Source of the DNA: JBBTIS01 sp038059855
GTDB taxonomy: Bacteria > Elusimicrobiota > Elusimicrobia > JACQPE01
Direction of reading: 5' to 3'
Assembly (NCBI GenBank): GCA_964357255.1
Contig: CAYHKQ010000060.1
Location: 1 to 14,558, forward strand
Length of the DNA: 14,558 nt
Of this stretch, positions 9,301 to 13,410 are shown one piece after another (the first letter of the stretch is position 1; each line of letters starts with the position of its first letter). A model generated the notes under the pieces. The model did not search any database. It was not told the origin of the DNA and saw only the letters and a program-made list of their open reading frames with translations. The position numbers and the translations under genes are program-made.

Positions 9301-12300
9301 GACCGGAGGGGCTCTTCGGGAGAATCCGGCCTTCGGAGTCAGTGGGGGCCCAGGATTGTTTGCCCTTGCCGGCTTTTTTCTGCCAAATGGCTTGGGCCAC
9401 TTGCTCCGTTTGGGCCCGCTCATACTTCAATCCGATTTTTCTTAAAAACCATCCGATCAGCCCGGAACCCCCGGTGAGTTTGGTCATGGCCGCGTTGTTT
9501 AAGGCCGGGCGGTCTAACGTGGGGTCCCAGGAAACGGCAGAGGTCTTGGTTTGATTGAGTTTTTCAATGGAGACATTGGGCGCGTTTAGGGATTCCAAAG
9601 CGTTCTTAATTCGATCAGTCCGCTTGATTTTGCCCAAGGAAACGACCTTATTCGTTGGGCTTTCCTTGGCCAGGACCGCGATGGTCCTTGAGTCAGCCAC
9701 CCATTGGACCTCATCCGCGATCAAGAATTTGATATTTTTTAATGCGGATCTTAATTTTGCGTTATAAAGAGTTTGGGTATTGAGGAGCTTCCAGACTCCC
9801 TCTGAGAAAGAAAGGGTTTTTCCTTTCTCGATGGCCTTAATAAGACCGGTGTATTTGCCGGTTTTAACGGATTCATGATAGAGCGCGTCCCCGCTTTGGA
9901 GTTCGGGATTAATGACTTGATGGGAAATTTCCGTTCCTGTTCCAGGGCCTTTTTTTCCAAAGGAGGGCACGGAACCGGAAACATATTGACCGGCCTGGTC
10001 CGCGCTTTTAGAAACAATGGCCACGCTCGAACCGGGGTTGGCGCGTCCATAGGCCTTGGCCGCGACCAAGGCGGCCAGGGACTTGCCGGCCGCGGTTTTA
10101 AGCCGCACGGCTTTGCCTAATAAAAGATGAAAGCTGGCCAGGACTTGAGAATTTCCCCTTGAAGCAATGGCCTGTTCTCCTGCTAAGTCTTGCCAGACAG
10201 AATGAGCTTCTTGGATCAGACGGGATTGGGCAGGGTTCTGGGTCAGGGGTTCCTCGATCGCTCGGGAGCCTTCCAAATGTTTGTCGGTGATGGCATTGGC
10301 TTGCTCTGCCATGGCTTTGAGGTCTTCAAGAACGGGTTTGTCAGCCGCCCCAGCCCTTTTTTTCCCTCCGGCCTCATTGGCCTTTCCCCTAGCCCCAGCA
10401 GGGGCCTGCGGGGTTCCCAGTAAGGGCCTTGCCCTGAGCATTTCCGGACTCATGTTTTCTAAGGCTTCACGCTGGAGCCGGGCTTTCTTGAGGCCTCTGA
10501 AATAGCCATGGCCCATGGCCCCCAGGATCACCGCGTCCGTGGCCAGGGCCATGGTTTTGGTAAATTTCATTTGAGAGACAATGGGGGCTTCGTGAGTATT
10601 GCCTTGGAGATCACGGGGAACTCCCTGTCCCAGGGCATGCCACTGCCGGGCATTGTCAAAGGCGGCTTGGACCATGGGGGCGGCCAGGCCAAGACTTACG
10701 CCGCTGGTCAGAGCCTTGGCCAATTTTGGATAAGGGGCCAGAACGCGGGCGTTAAGAATTCTTGCGTTGAGGCTTTTCATAGCGCCGGAGAAGGCCACGA
10801 ATTGCGCGGCGGTGACTCCTGTTTGATGGGCAATGGCCATGTATTTCCAAGAGGAAGCTTGATTCTTGTTGCCCTTGGCTTCCTCCAGAGCCATGTTATG
10901 AGCGTAGAAGCCTCCTATGTTGCTTAATGTGGTTTCATCGAGAAAACGGTTTATGTCCTGGGAGCCGGCGTTGGGGTCCGCCTGCTGTCTTGTCATAGGG
11001 TTGACAAGAGCCTCAACCGCGTCGGCCGGGATATTGTTCATGATAAGATCCGCGTTTATCTGTTGATTACGATGGAGCAGGGCAAATTCGTTTAAGTATT
11101 CCTTTTGTTTGTCGTTTAAGCCTTCGCTGAGCAAGGTGTTTTCATGGACGTCGAGGACGTTCCGGGCGATTACTTTAGCCACGATATTGTCCCGGACCAT
11201 GTTCAGGGCCATGCTGTCCACCAAGGAAACAACTTCAGATTTGTCGCTGTAAAAATTAAGCTTAGGGCTGATTTGGGAGGCGAGCCAACTGAATTGTTGA
11301 AGGGACTTAGAGCCAATATAGCCCAATCCTCCCACGATTCCCCCGCCACCCTTGATCACCACTTCATTGCCTATGGTTCCCACTGCGTGGCCCACGCAGG
11401 AAATGATCCCGTTGCAGGAGGCGCTTTGAGCTTCAAGGCGTTCCATCTCGGCAAGCTCGGACGCGGTTCGTTGGGGAGGGGTGTACGCGACCCAGTCGTC
11501 GTCGCCGTAGGGATCCCCGTGAGCATCAACTTTCTTAGTCCAGACAAACCATCCGTCCTGATCAGCCATGCCCGAGGCATCGATCCGGGCGTTTTTGATA
11601 TCTTCGAGCTTGATATTGTTCTCGTCCAGGAGTTCGTCCAAGGGGGCTCCGTAAGGGTTAATGTCCTTGGAGGCGAGGTGATCGCGGATAGCTTGCAAAT
11701 TGGTATGGGGCAGTTGATAAACGGCCTTGGTGGGCGCGCCGTTGGCCCTGGGATCATTAGGGACAATGATGACGATATTTTTGGTTTGGTTGTCCTCCAC
11801 CTCAATATACGCGCGGCGCCCTTCGGAGAGTTGTTCCTGGGTTCCGGCAAGCACTGTGACATGACCCTGTTTGTCCGGACGAAGGGCGCCCTGATATTTA
11901 AAGTCTGGGATAATCTCCGAACGGACCAAGTCCCCAAGGCCGGCGAATTCCGAGAGGTCTTTATTCGGATTTTTGTCCTTGCTGAAGATGTCGTTTAGGC
12001 GATTATGGATATAGGCTTCGGCCTGGGTCTGATGGATTTTAAGGGACTTGACGGGACCGACGGCTCTCTCTGGAATATATTCGCCGTCTTCAACGTCCCG
12101 GATCAGGCCCATAATGCTGGTCAAGGCTTCATTGGCGGCCCTGGACCGCTCGCTTCCCGCCTGAATGCCGGCGAACTCCTGCGCTAGAGGGGTGGGGGTT
12201 CTCAATTTCCTGTCGTAAAACCAATGTTGGGGAACCTGGAGGCATTCGCCATCCGCCTTTATGTGCACGCAATTCGGATTAACGCCGACAGCCTTGAAAC

Positions 12301-13003
12301 CTTCATAGGCAACGTCAATGCGTTTAGCCTCAGCTTGATAGTCTTCAATCCTTTGATTGAAGGAGTCAACCACGGATGAGGCCAGGTTTCTGTTTTTGGG
12401 GTCTTGGATGATTTTGTTAATATCGTCCTGGAATTCCTTCCCGGCTCTCTTGGCCGCGTCCTTGACCCGGGCCTTGGCCTTATAAGCGGAGAATTTGGCC
12501 GCGTCATAAATCTTTTCCAGGATTTCTTGGGCCTCTTTGGCCCCTGTGGCATCTTTAGCCTCCTTGGCCTTCTCTATTTGAGCTTTGATCTTGTCATAAA
12601 GGGGTCTAGTGGCGCCGCGCTCCTCGCTCCAGAGAAATTCAATTAAGGCCTCATAGCCCTCCTGTTCCGCCTTATCGTGGTCCTTGTCCCCGCCGGCCTT
12701 GGGAGCGATGCCCAGGGAGCGAAGCTGGCTGTCAATTAAGGCTAGGGAGGGGTTGGAAGAAAAGGGGCCGGCTGTTGGTTGTTGATTGTTAGAAGGAGAT
12801 ATTTCTTTTTCAACAGGACAACTTTGATGGCTTGTTATGGAGCAGTCAATGGCCTGGGCATTGACTGTGATCACCTGGGCCAGGGCCTCGTAGCAATCCA
12901 GGCCCGGGGTGGTGATGATAAGGGAAGAGATGATTAAAAGAGAAAAAAACTGCCTGGGATGAATTCTGTCTACTGAATACGCGCTTCCTTTGGGGTTCAT
13001 CAC
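317..13003 (-). CDS. Giant multidomain protein: signal peptide, SecA-like ATPase, GGDEF, MFS transporter
   Basis: A single uninterrupted frame of about 4,228 residues ends at TAA (319-317). The start is GTG at 13003 immediately followed by ATG at 13000; either may be used, and neither has a good Shine-Dalgarno. Residue numbers in all entries count from the GTG. Domain order: signal peptide 1-42; helical, charged region with cysteine pairs (54/62, CX8C near 250, CX5C near 535); SecA-like SF2 ATPase ~940-1500; helical region ~1510-1780; Pro/Gly/Ser-rich linkers with palindromic insertions ~1860-2115; membrane hairpin ~2283-2321; GGDEF ~2339-2525; membrane segments ~2548-2606; HEAT-like helices ~2680-2735; MFS carrier ~2823-3344; membrane hairpin ~3362-3410; unrecognised soluble region ~3411-3945; prepilin-like segment ~3950-4004; helical basic tail to 4228. 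No family covers the whole chain. Continuous reading through recognisable domains in one frame argues against a sequencing artefact or pseudogene. It probably sits in the cell envelope; its function is unknown. Confidence 0.93.
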   Translation of the reverse strand: MMNPKGSAYSVDRIHPRQFFSLLIISSLIITTPGLDCYEALAQVITVNAQAIDCSITSHQSCPVEKEISPSNNQQPTAGPFSSNPSLALIDSQLRSLGIAPKAGGDKDHDKAEQEGYEALIEFLWSEERGATRPLYDKIKAQIEKAKEAKDATGAKEAQEILEKIYDAAKFSAYKAKARVKDAAKRAGKEFQDDINKIIQDPKNRNLASSVVDSFNQRIEDYQAEAKRIDVAYEGFKAVGVNPNCVHIKADGECLQVPQHWFYDRKLRTPTPLAQEFAGIQAGSERSRAANEALTSIMGLIRDVEDGEYIPERAVGPVKSLKIHQTQAEAYIHNRLNDIFSKDKNPNKDLSEFAGLGDLVRSEIIPDFKYQGALRPDKQGHVTVLAGTQEQLSEGRRAYIEVEDNQTKNIVIIVPNDPRANGAPTKAVYQLPHTNLQAIRDHLASKDINPYGAPLDELLDENNIKLEDIKNARIDASGMADQDGWFVWTKKVDAHGDPYGDDDWVAYTPPQRTASELAEMERLEAQSASCNGIISCVGHAVGTIGNEVVIKGGGGIVGGLGYIGSKSLQQFSWLASQISPKLNFYSDKSEVVSLVDSMALNMVRDNIVAKVIARNVLDVHENTLLSEGLNDKQKEYLNEFALLHRNQQINADLIMNNIPADAVEALVNPMTRQQADPNAGSQDINRFLDETTLSNIGGFYAHNMALEEAKGNKNQASSWKYMAIAHQTGVTAAQFVAFSGAMKSLNARILNARVLAPYPKLAKALTSGVSLGLAAPMVQAAFDNARQWHALGQGVPRDLQGNTHEAPIVSQMKFTKTMALATDAVILGAMGHGYFRGLKKARLQREALENMSPEMLRARPLLGTPQAPAGARGKANEAGGKKRAGAADKPVLEDLKAMAEQANAITDKHLEGSRAIEEPLTQNPAQSRLIQEAHSVWQDLAGEQAIASRGNSQVLASFHLLLGKAVRLKTAAGKSLAALVAAKAYGRANPGSSVAIVSKSADQAGQYVSGSVPSFGKKGPGTGTEISHQVINPELQSGDALYHESVKTGKYTGLIKAIEKGKTLSFSEGVWKLLNTQTLYNAKLRSALKNIKFLIADEVQWVADSRTIAVLAKESPTNKVVSLGKIKRTDRIKNALESLNAPNVSIEKLNQTKTSAVSWDPTLDRPALNNAAMTKLTGGSGLIGWFLRKIGLKYERAQTEQVAQAIWQKKAGKGKQSWAPTDSEGRILPKSPSGQAQSPQTRFQDPYFEIATYLLEGFKPEQIKGKVTLRYTQNIATLPDTFAALAPDAVISGMSGSLKSVIEMVEAQTGASMVEIPSDAVLGIMEGREFVTLKPSSKAGKSSIPGLARLHKNVQGSISKGRAALVVDLSPEGQYGKGLIDRMKRKTGNGKHGGQKIKVYEITEHTPEGRTGDVKNPGVLDIADKAGREKALVIDYTKRSTEGIDWKGNLDTHGLADYLSAIDIEQLYGRGGRRPGTFTKGYLYYTEGSKSTSLNALGHKIKRFVSQEPLVKDLTSKLENLKAQAQQGSDSGIQVTEVLEALKKAEQQGPSSLTPQEKITLGSFLELAKTKSSDAAGLYHQNIRSQALIRTFQEALIQAQEIADSTEVKGIYRRWQARKDLIRLTKIYGKVLNRGTTLAELGIKDGSYQTSQELINKITQATIKEARPYLERALKKSSNPKVKEIFQEKINQIEELETSLKDPSSNDSSLNDSSFAKSKTLKESYAIGQRLAKKVVLPQLESRNPMSTTTAKIYDQAASKTRTISRTLKEWRHGRHADAAKQETSAGGSLVSRLPSPVLRTIGYATPAARGAAKWGLWAAAIDRGNHPAIIAAAAGMGALVRTFKTWRQEKRQLPSGSAPQPSPLEGEGRVRGSLKPATNLSPRRLIESQDTAPAVPDVPRDFNLAILESLGLNASETKQSQTNSGDAALPVVLSKLTAPDYNLDVLKSRKLRELILSKSAQGGESNVAKFINGKVSLTFYVDPDTGLILSLHQDKTGQAKALSAELQGRGPAGGGTIPAELPVIITFTINGNVWPSEIQFSRGISGSAMTRLMSVVSKRNHEIQKDDLHHRFSIKVSMIEAPKMGSSLDFIPSPPLGGEAAPSAGEEFIGDSAQAQSPDKADSSAFVEAASPIVATNLNTLEGLDFFHALSQAMTHEDSGKTLKGVPALIDTQTGEILGFGDDLKTDDDPGTAYVRFVVSLAPGQETGPIVEMPSDESIPTPILDLLRQSVQQHNERIENFGLDQPIISKSETSNDQPGKRAGEREATAASRSGQRGFVGIDTLALTASAGLAGIGAWVLPAATLVSAVAAAGFGIALYKIWKQNQTLKTENSNLRNLSFYDTLTKIPNRRYWNEKLTEIVARAYRTGEPMAVIMADIDDFKKVNDTYGHNVGDQALKTVAESIKENIRQGDFVARIGGEELAILLPNTDAQAARVVAERVLEKIRGIRLVISGKETVPLRASLGLALAPGDVDIAPNVNKSSIKDFSAGLVRIKAQELTQKADIALYWVKEHGKDNFEFYSNIDEGFRVARLGQKVPLKLGLARKIIVATLPFLMTFLYPSLSHGLASGASAEKIATAASALGNIAIIALIALLPIIIAIAVSNSVKKSSKGKESFWKMPAPSKEPWLQMGEVMSQEKNDPLARRQSEDDVSWFIRYLNIIPEQVKAGQNYDGKLGQNLKTFILPDQDQIQKDQLLAIAGLLGNDFWKVYAREEVAAFLLRLLRSPDQEIAQAAASNLQKINPSFVRNASKSEPGILPGGALLSDPFGITIIAALVKKAWSGISRIARAFKGSKLRSAPDHQEAVASAENIPPQALTQKQNNSIWWFLSGLLFAQVGVEVLGLAMPLLMRERFGGFTAMAQIAVFQSLASMIGRLLGGAVADKFGLKKTYITSSVVRLLSISALIIFLMGPSFFPALAAHTGITWLIWASHWLSGVLAPLYEPSKAFFVLAAFYTFNGFMGGVSITAEMTLPQAILGQNRAVLERFFALEQWLMEIIGVSGPKLGGTVIKNFGFVPALVIYPVVFFAAIALYAFGIKLDEKNPKAGPAPDNSVAAVNHAEKSDQKKVKDTVKKPPQEPGFFKRIGAGAVIVFKNAVMRTAFLGFTAYMVINPLLYSIVGPAFGIFMAAGDAAHAASVASNITSLYSLGGLFGGLIMWRESKIITDAKEKPAQAQADRPLSKGLRWIGKKLDALVLKTYLGKWIRSALKDGKLNDEGEKEILRKSILFWMTLGAVGMVAFSTMLLPTPYAAYAAIIPFGMAQVIANLKLRTLVMAEAPENDKAKVNGFVGAAAVGLVALSLNLTGKLFDSWSGVTPFIYFNVALIPMTMTYIWLRNALKRHTMPSAGPIVERAASRSGKRGVAKMQVTMGLAGLTIAAIVVTMAFKGISIGGIILTAMATMPIIILIFMRRASTPQIREHKELYKAWHVIKNMNASVQGLEASMPGTPALDEKINNEDWIKKLSGKEDILAKIRDAKEKIDVAIRASRDFEIKKIQPAEAGVFYASMNLEELERLKNDKFWIKNGWRQDPSPEWLQSQNNIQKTIGRALGDYALVLQPSLQEAQLRFPLLSSTQRFFVRLRLGAGDAWRIENPRRKIAHIYDTDTQGRLHFTLEPPAVSQMEILIEKDARQVWAPAAMVMNHPSLKIKAQIPMIKIVLPQHQEYWSVMTEELEGAIKQMRSYIERQPIPLSNRNAYALAKPLSQMIRHLKSLDSSGIDPKTLRTKPELIHDYLRNLLILTQRLDNASAALRTYVEKMKTRSALPHPKVLAHLRELLTAILVQFSLIQKRQKIDFEERLSERSRIIISALVHSKSNEPENYWVSEIYKEVQSDEIRPWLVIARQTNPGQEPDINGMSLYAEGLFQASPRTLLIKTDVLFLGALSDHLAQNGWEIAAVKKTEEYLDLSNPEDVQILRRQFPSLFRSEKNKASADIKSPRAGALAKTEKDINERGMSLVEPMIGLATLGLATLGGAAVFKSAGLPEAIFGSLSFLVLLFTGHGIYRYFKPAQTKAQALKEQALNPGANSTVFVSLRDGDERQEVFHQAIQWLQEMRRDLIFAKKKRLKSFPDLSAVEYAERLIHLAWNAPRLDGSHLDNLKAGVQALRQTAHDFRQTYGVSSEDLQANVRRHDYLKDINKAVEKIEQAVNLLDNFLDNRFTIRLKALSEIQQSLNSAAAGALVSPRISTGIVPPLASRRPYISTQRGTQITGSSTLRPRHPRAERPDFKR
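335..367. repeat. Strong 15-bp hairpin at the 3' end of the giant gene
   Basis: Arms 335-349 and 353-367 surround a 3-base loop. On the minus-strand transcript all 15 positions can pair, one as G-U; on the opposite strand that position would be a C/A mismatch. The stem overlaps the last codons and ends about 16 bases before the stop. Only a short TTTT follows, eight or nine bases after the stem, so it is a poor intrinsic terminator. It could be a mRNA 3'-end stabiliser or another palindromic insertion. Confidence 0.7.
992..1156 (-). other. Prepilin-like segment and terminal membrane hairpin
   Basis: Residues 3950-4004. The string NERG|MSLVEPMIGLATLGLATLGG (Met3954, Glu3958) has the layout of a type IV prepilin N-terminus: charged residues, Gly at -1, hydrophobic residue at +1, Glu at +5, then a hydrophobic helix. 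A second hydrophobic stretch (FGSLSFLVLLFTGHGIYRYF) follows after ~10 residues, which pilins lack. It could be a captured pilin-type module or a chance resemblance in one more RG-plus-hairpin unit. Confidence 0.45.
2774..2920 (-). other. Membrane hairpin after the MFS domain
   Basis: Residues ~3362-3410 hold two hydrophobic stretches (MGLAGLTIAAIVVTMAF and IILTAMATMPIIILIF) ending in RR. It is preceded by AASRSGKRG (3354-3362), a near copy of the motif at 2270-2278. It separates the transporter from a ~530-residue unrecognised region. Confidence 0.7.
2972..4537 (-). other. Embedded MFS transporter domain
   Basis: Residues ~2823-3344 contain about 11-12 hydrophobic segments. A textbook MFS motif A, GRLLGGAVADKFGLKK (Asp2884), lies in the loop after the second segment. 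A long basic/charged loop near the middle (rich in K, P, D around 3055-3090) fits the central cytoplasmic loop between the two six-helix halves. A second extended charged insertion follows the eighth or so helix (around 3165-3230). The substrate cannot be read from the sequence. In MFS carriers both ends are cytoplasmic, which agrees with placing the GGDEF domain in the cytoplasm. The domain is of normal size apart from the loops. Confidence 0.85.
5186..5362 (-). other. Two membrane segments after the GGDEF domain
   Basis: A first segment (~2548-2568, with ATLPFLMTFLY) is preceded by basic residues (LARK) and followed by SHGLASGASAE, so it looks like an internal signal/anchor. A second (~2586-2606, IAIIALIALLPIIIAIAV) is followed by VKKSSKGK. 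With the upstream hairpin they place the cyclase between even numbers of crossings, as expected if both flanks start and end in the cytoplasm. Confidence 0.7.
5429..5989 (-). other. GGDEF diguanylate cyclase domain
   Basis: Residues ~2339-2525 carry the full set of GGDEF hallmarks: YDTLTKIPNRRYW at the start, DIDDFKKVNDTYGHNVGD (metal Asp2378, guanine-binding Asn2386 and Asp2395), and the active-site loop GGEEL (2419-2423). The product-inhibition site RxxD is present as RQGD (2410-2413), exactly five residues before the loop. ADIALYWVKEHGKDNF near the end matches the usual ADxALYxAKxxGRN block. The domain is predicted to make c-di-GMP from two GTP and to be feedback-inhibited. Leu in place of the final Phe of GGEEF is a mild deviation. 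The domain must face the cytoplasm to meet GTP. Confidence 0.93.
6041..6157 (-). other. Membrane hairpin before the GGDEF domain
   Basis: Residues ~2283-2321 are a 39-residue Ala/Leu/Val/Gly-rich stretch with a central Pro (2302). It reads as two short or one long membrane segment, then a basic anchor (YKIWKQ) and a short helical linker into the cyclase. It is preceded by AASRSGQRG (2270-2278), a motif repeated almost exactly at 3354-3362 before another hairpin. Confidence 0.65.
6681..6730. repeat. Palindromic REP-like insertion 2, read in frame
   Basis: tcctcacccgcgctgggcgcggcctctcccccaaggggcgggg contains nested GC-rich inverted arms (ccgcgctgggcgcgg; ccccaagggg). It resembles insertion 1 in its tcctcaccc...ctctccc organisation. 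It is translated as a PSPPLGGEAAPSAGEE-type linker (near residues 2092-2108) between two unrecognised segments. The frame is kept. Confidence 0.6.
7381..7426. repeat. Palindromic REP-like insertion 1, read in frame
   Basis: The core at 7398-7420 is an inverted repeat, ccctctcc...ggagaggg, around ctcgagg, preceded by ccccctcaccctg. This is the look of dispersed REP-like elements that many genomes carry between genes. Here it is translated within the giant protein as a Pro/Gly/Glu linker of the type PSPLEGEGRVRG (near residue 1865). The frame stays open, so the insertion has been tolerated or absorbed as a flexible linker. Confidence 0.7.
7860..7889. repeat. 15-bp tandem repeat in coding sequence
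   Basis: aaggaagaatcattc occurs twice without a gap (7860-7874, 7875-7889). On the minus strand it encodes the repeated NDSSL/NDSSF segment in a Ser/Asn/Asp linker after the helical region that follows the ATPase. The unit is a multiple of three, so copy-number change would keep the frame. Confidence 0.85.
8504..10186 (-). other. SecA-like SF2 ATPase domain
   Basis: Residues ~940-1500 keep the SecA order of motifs. QVLASFHLLLGKAVRLKTAAGKS (motif core KTAAGKS at 969-975) parallels SecA QLIGGIVLHxGKIAEMxTGEGKT. IADEVQWVADSRT (D1097) parallels VDEVDSxLIDEART. A QNIATLPDTFAAL..GMSGSL segment (1293-1298) parallels the TxQNYFRxY..GMTGTA segment. STEGID matches the position of AGRGTDI, and QLYGRGGR (1466-1473) matches QLRGRSGR. 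Spacing between motifs is close to SecA, leaving room for a preprotein cross-linking-like insertion after DEVQ. The Walker A is degenerate (Ala-Ala for Gly-Glu, Ser for Thr) but keeps the catalytic-type Lys974 and Ser975. DEVQ keeps Asp and Glu for Mg/water. It is therefore plausibly an active ATPase. A generic SF2 helicase is the alternative; the SecA-specific flanks make that less likely. Confidence 0.75.
12878..13003 (-). other. Signal peptide of the giant protein
   Basis: Residues 1-42 have a basic N-region (K5, R13, R17), a hydrophobic core FFSLLIISSLIITTPGL, and an ALA site at 40-42 followed by Gln. It is a standard Sec-type signal. Cys37 is not in a proper lipobox (GLDC), so lipidation is doubtful. 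The core-to-cleavage block is conserved in the paralogue at 1-154, while the N-terminal ~17 residues differ completely, so the leader looks modular. If the peptide is not cleaved it would act as a first membrane anchor. Confidence 0.8.
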
Positions 13004-13062
13004 TGTTATTCTACGGCGAAGGCGGGAAAAATGGCTGGGTCTTTAGGGCAGAAAGGACGGCC

Positions 13063-13111
13063 AAAAGTCCTATATCAAAATAGGGACTAAAGTCCTATGT
13101 CCTCTAAGGAC
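13063..13111. repeat. GGACTAAAGTCC palindromic element, copy B (upstream of the giant gene)
   Basis: The central atagggact (13079-13087) is complementary both to the preceding agtcctat (13066-13073) and to the following agtcctat (13090-13097), so two mutually exclusive hairpins are possible. A further small hairpin, gtcctctaaggac, lies at 13099-13111. The block is clearly related to 261-290 upstream of the paralogue. It sits about 60 bases before the start codon, in the place for an operator array or a structured leader. Confidence 0.6.
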
Positions 13112-13326
13112 CCGTCCACAAATAACCTATACATCTTGCATCTGAGGGAGAGGGTAAAACGCGGGGAACCTGAACAGTTGCGTCCTTTTTAAGAGCCATG
13201 GAGACGCCTTCTTCTTATTCTTTGTTCTTCTCTTGCGTTGATGGAGCCGGGAGGGAGGATGTATCCGCGCAAATCTATGCCTTGTAGATTGATAGTCAGG
13301 TGTCGGTGGAGTCGCCGAACGGCACG
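13112..13326. other. Spacer without recognisable gene
   Basis: Nothing convincing is coded here. A minus-strand frame continues from the leader fragment at 13369 through this stretch to 13127, but its translation is rich in Arg, Lys, Pro and His with no hydrophobic core or domain. A short purine run (gagggagagggt near 13144) is a little like half of the REP-like repeats. Confidence 0.5.
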
Positions 13327-13369
13327 TTTTAAGCTCAAAACGAAAAGAAAAAAGACGCGAATTTTTCAT
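13327..13369 (-). pseudogene. Fragment of the giant-gene leader (orphan 5' end)
   Basis: Reading leftwards from the ATG at 13369 gives MKNSRLFSFRFELK, against MENFCLFSFRFELK at the start of the paralogue (154-112). Twenty-eight consecutive bases (13327-13354) are identical to 112-139. After FELK the similarity ends and the hydrophobic core is absent, so this is the first ~14 codons of a leader without its signal peptide. The frame extends upstream to an ATG at 13414 that overlaps the stop of the preceding gene in ATGA, which could be coincidental. A small real gene (13127-13414) cannot be excluded. Confidence 0.45.
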
Positions 13370-13410
13370 TATCTGAGAACCATAAAAAGTCAAAACGAAG
13401 AAAGTAGGTT

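Noticed and set aside
11144..11998. 284-aa open frame on the plus strand
   Set aside because: It lies wholly antisense to the giant gene's N-terminal region; no domain is recognisable, and no Shine-Dalgarno or supporting context was seen. The minus-strand frame gives clear cysteine pairs and continuity with known domains.
12885..12905. Lipoprotein signal at Cys37 of the giant protein
   Set aside because: The residues before Cys37 (PGLD) do not form a lipobox, and an ALA site follows five residues later.
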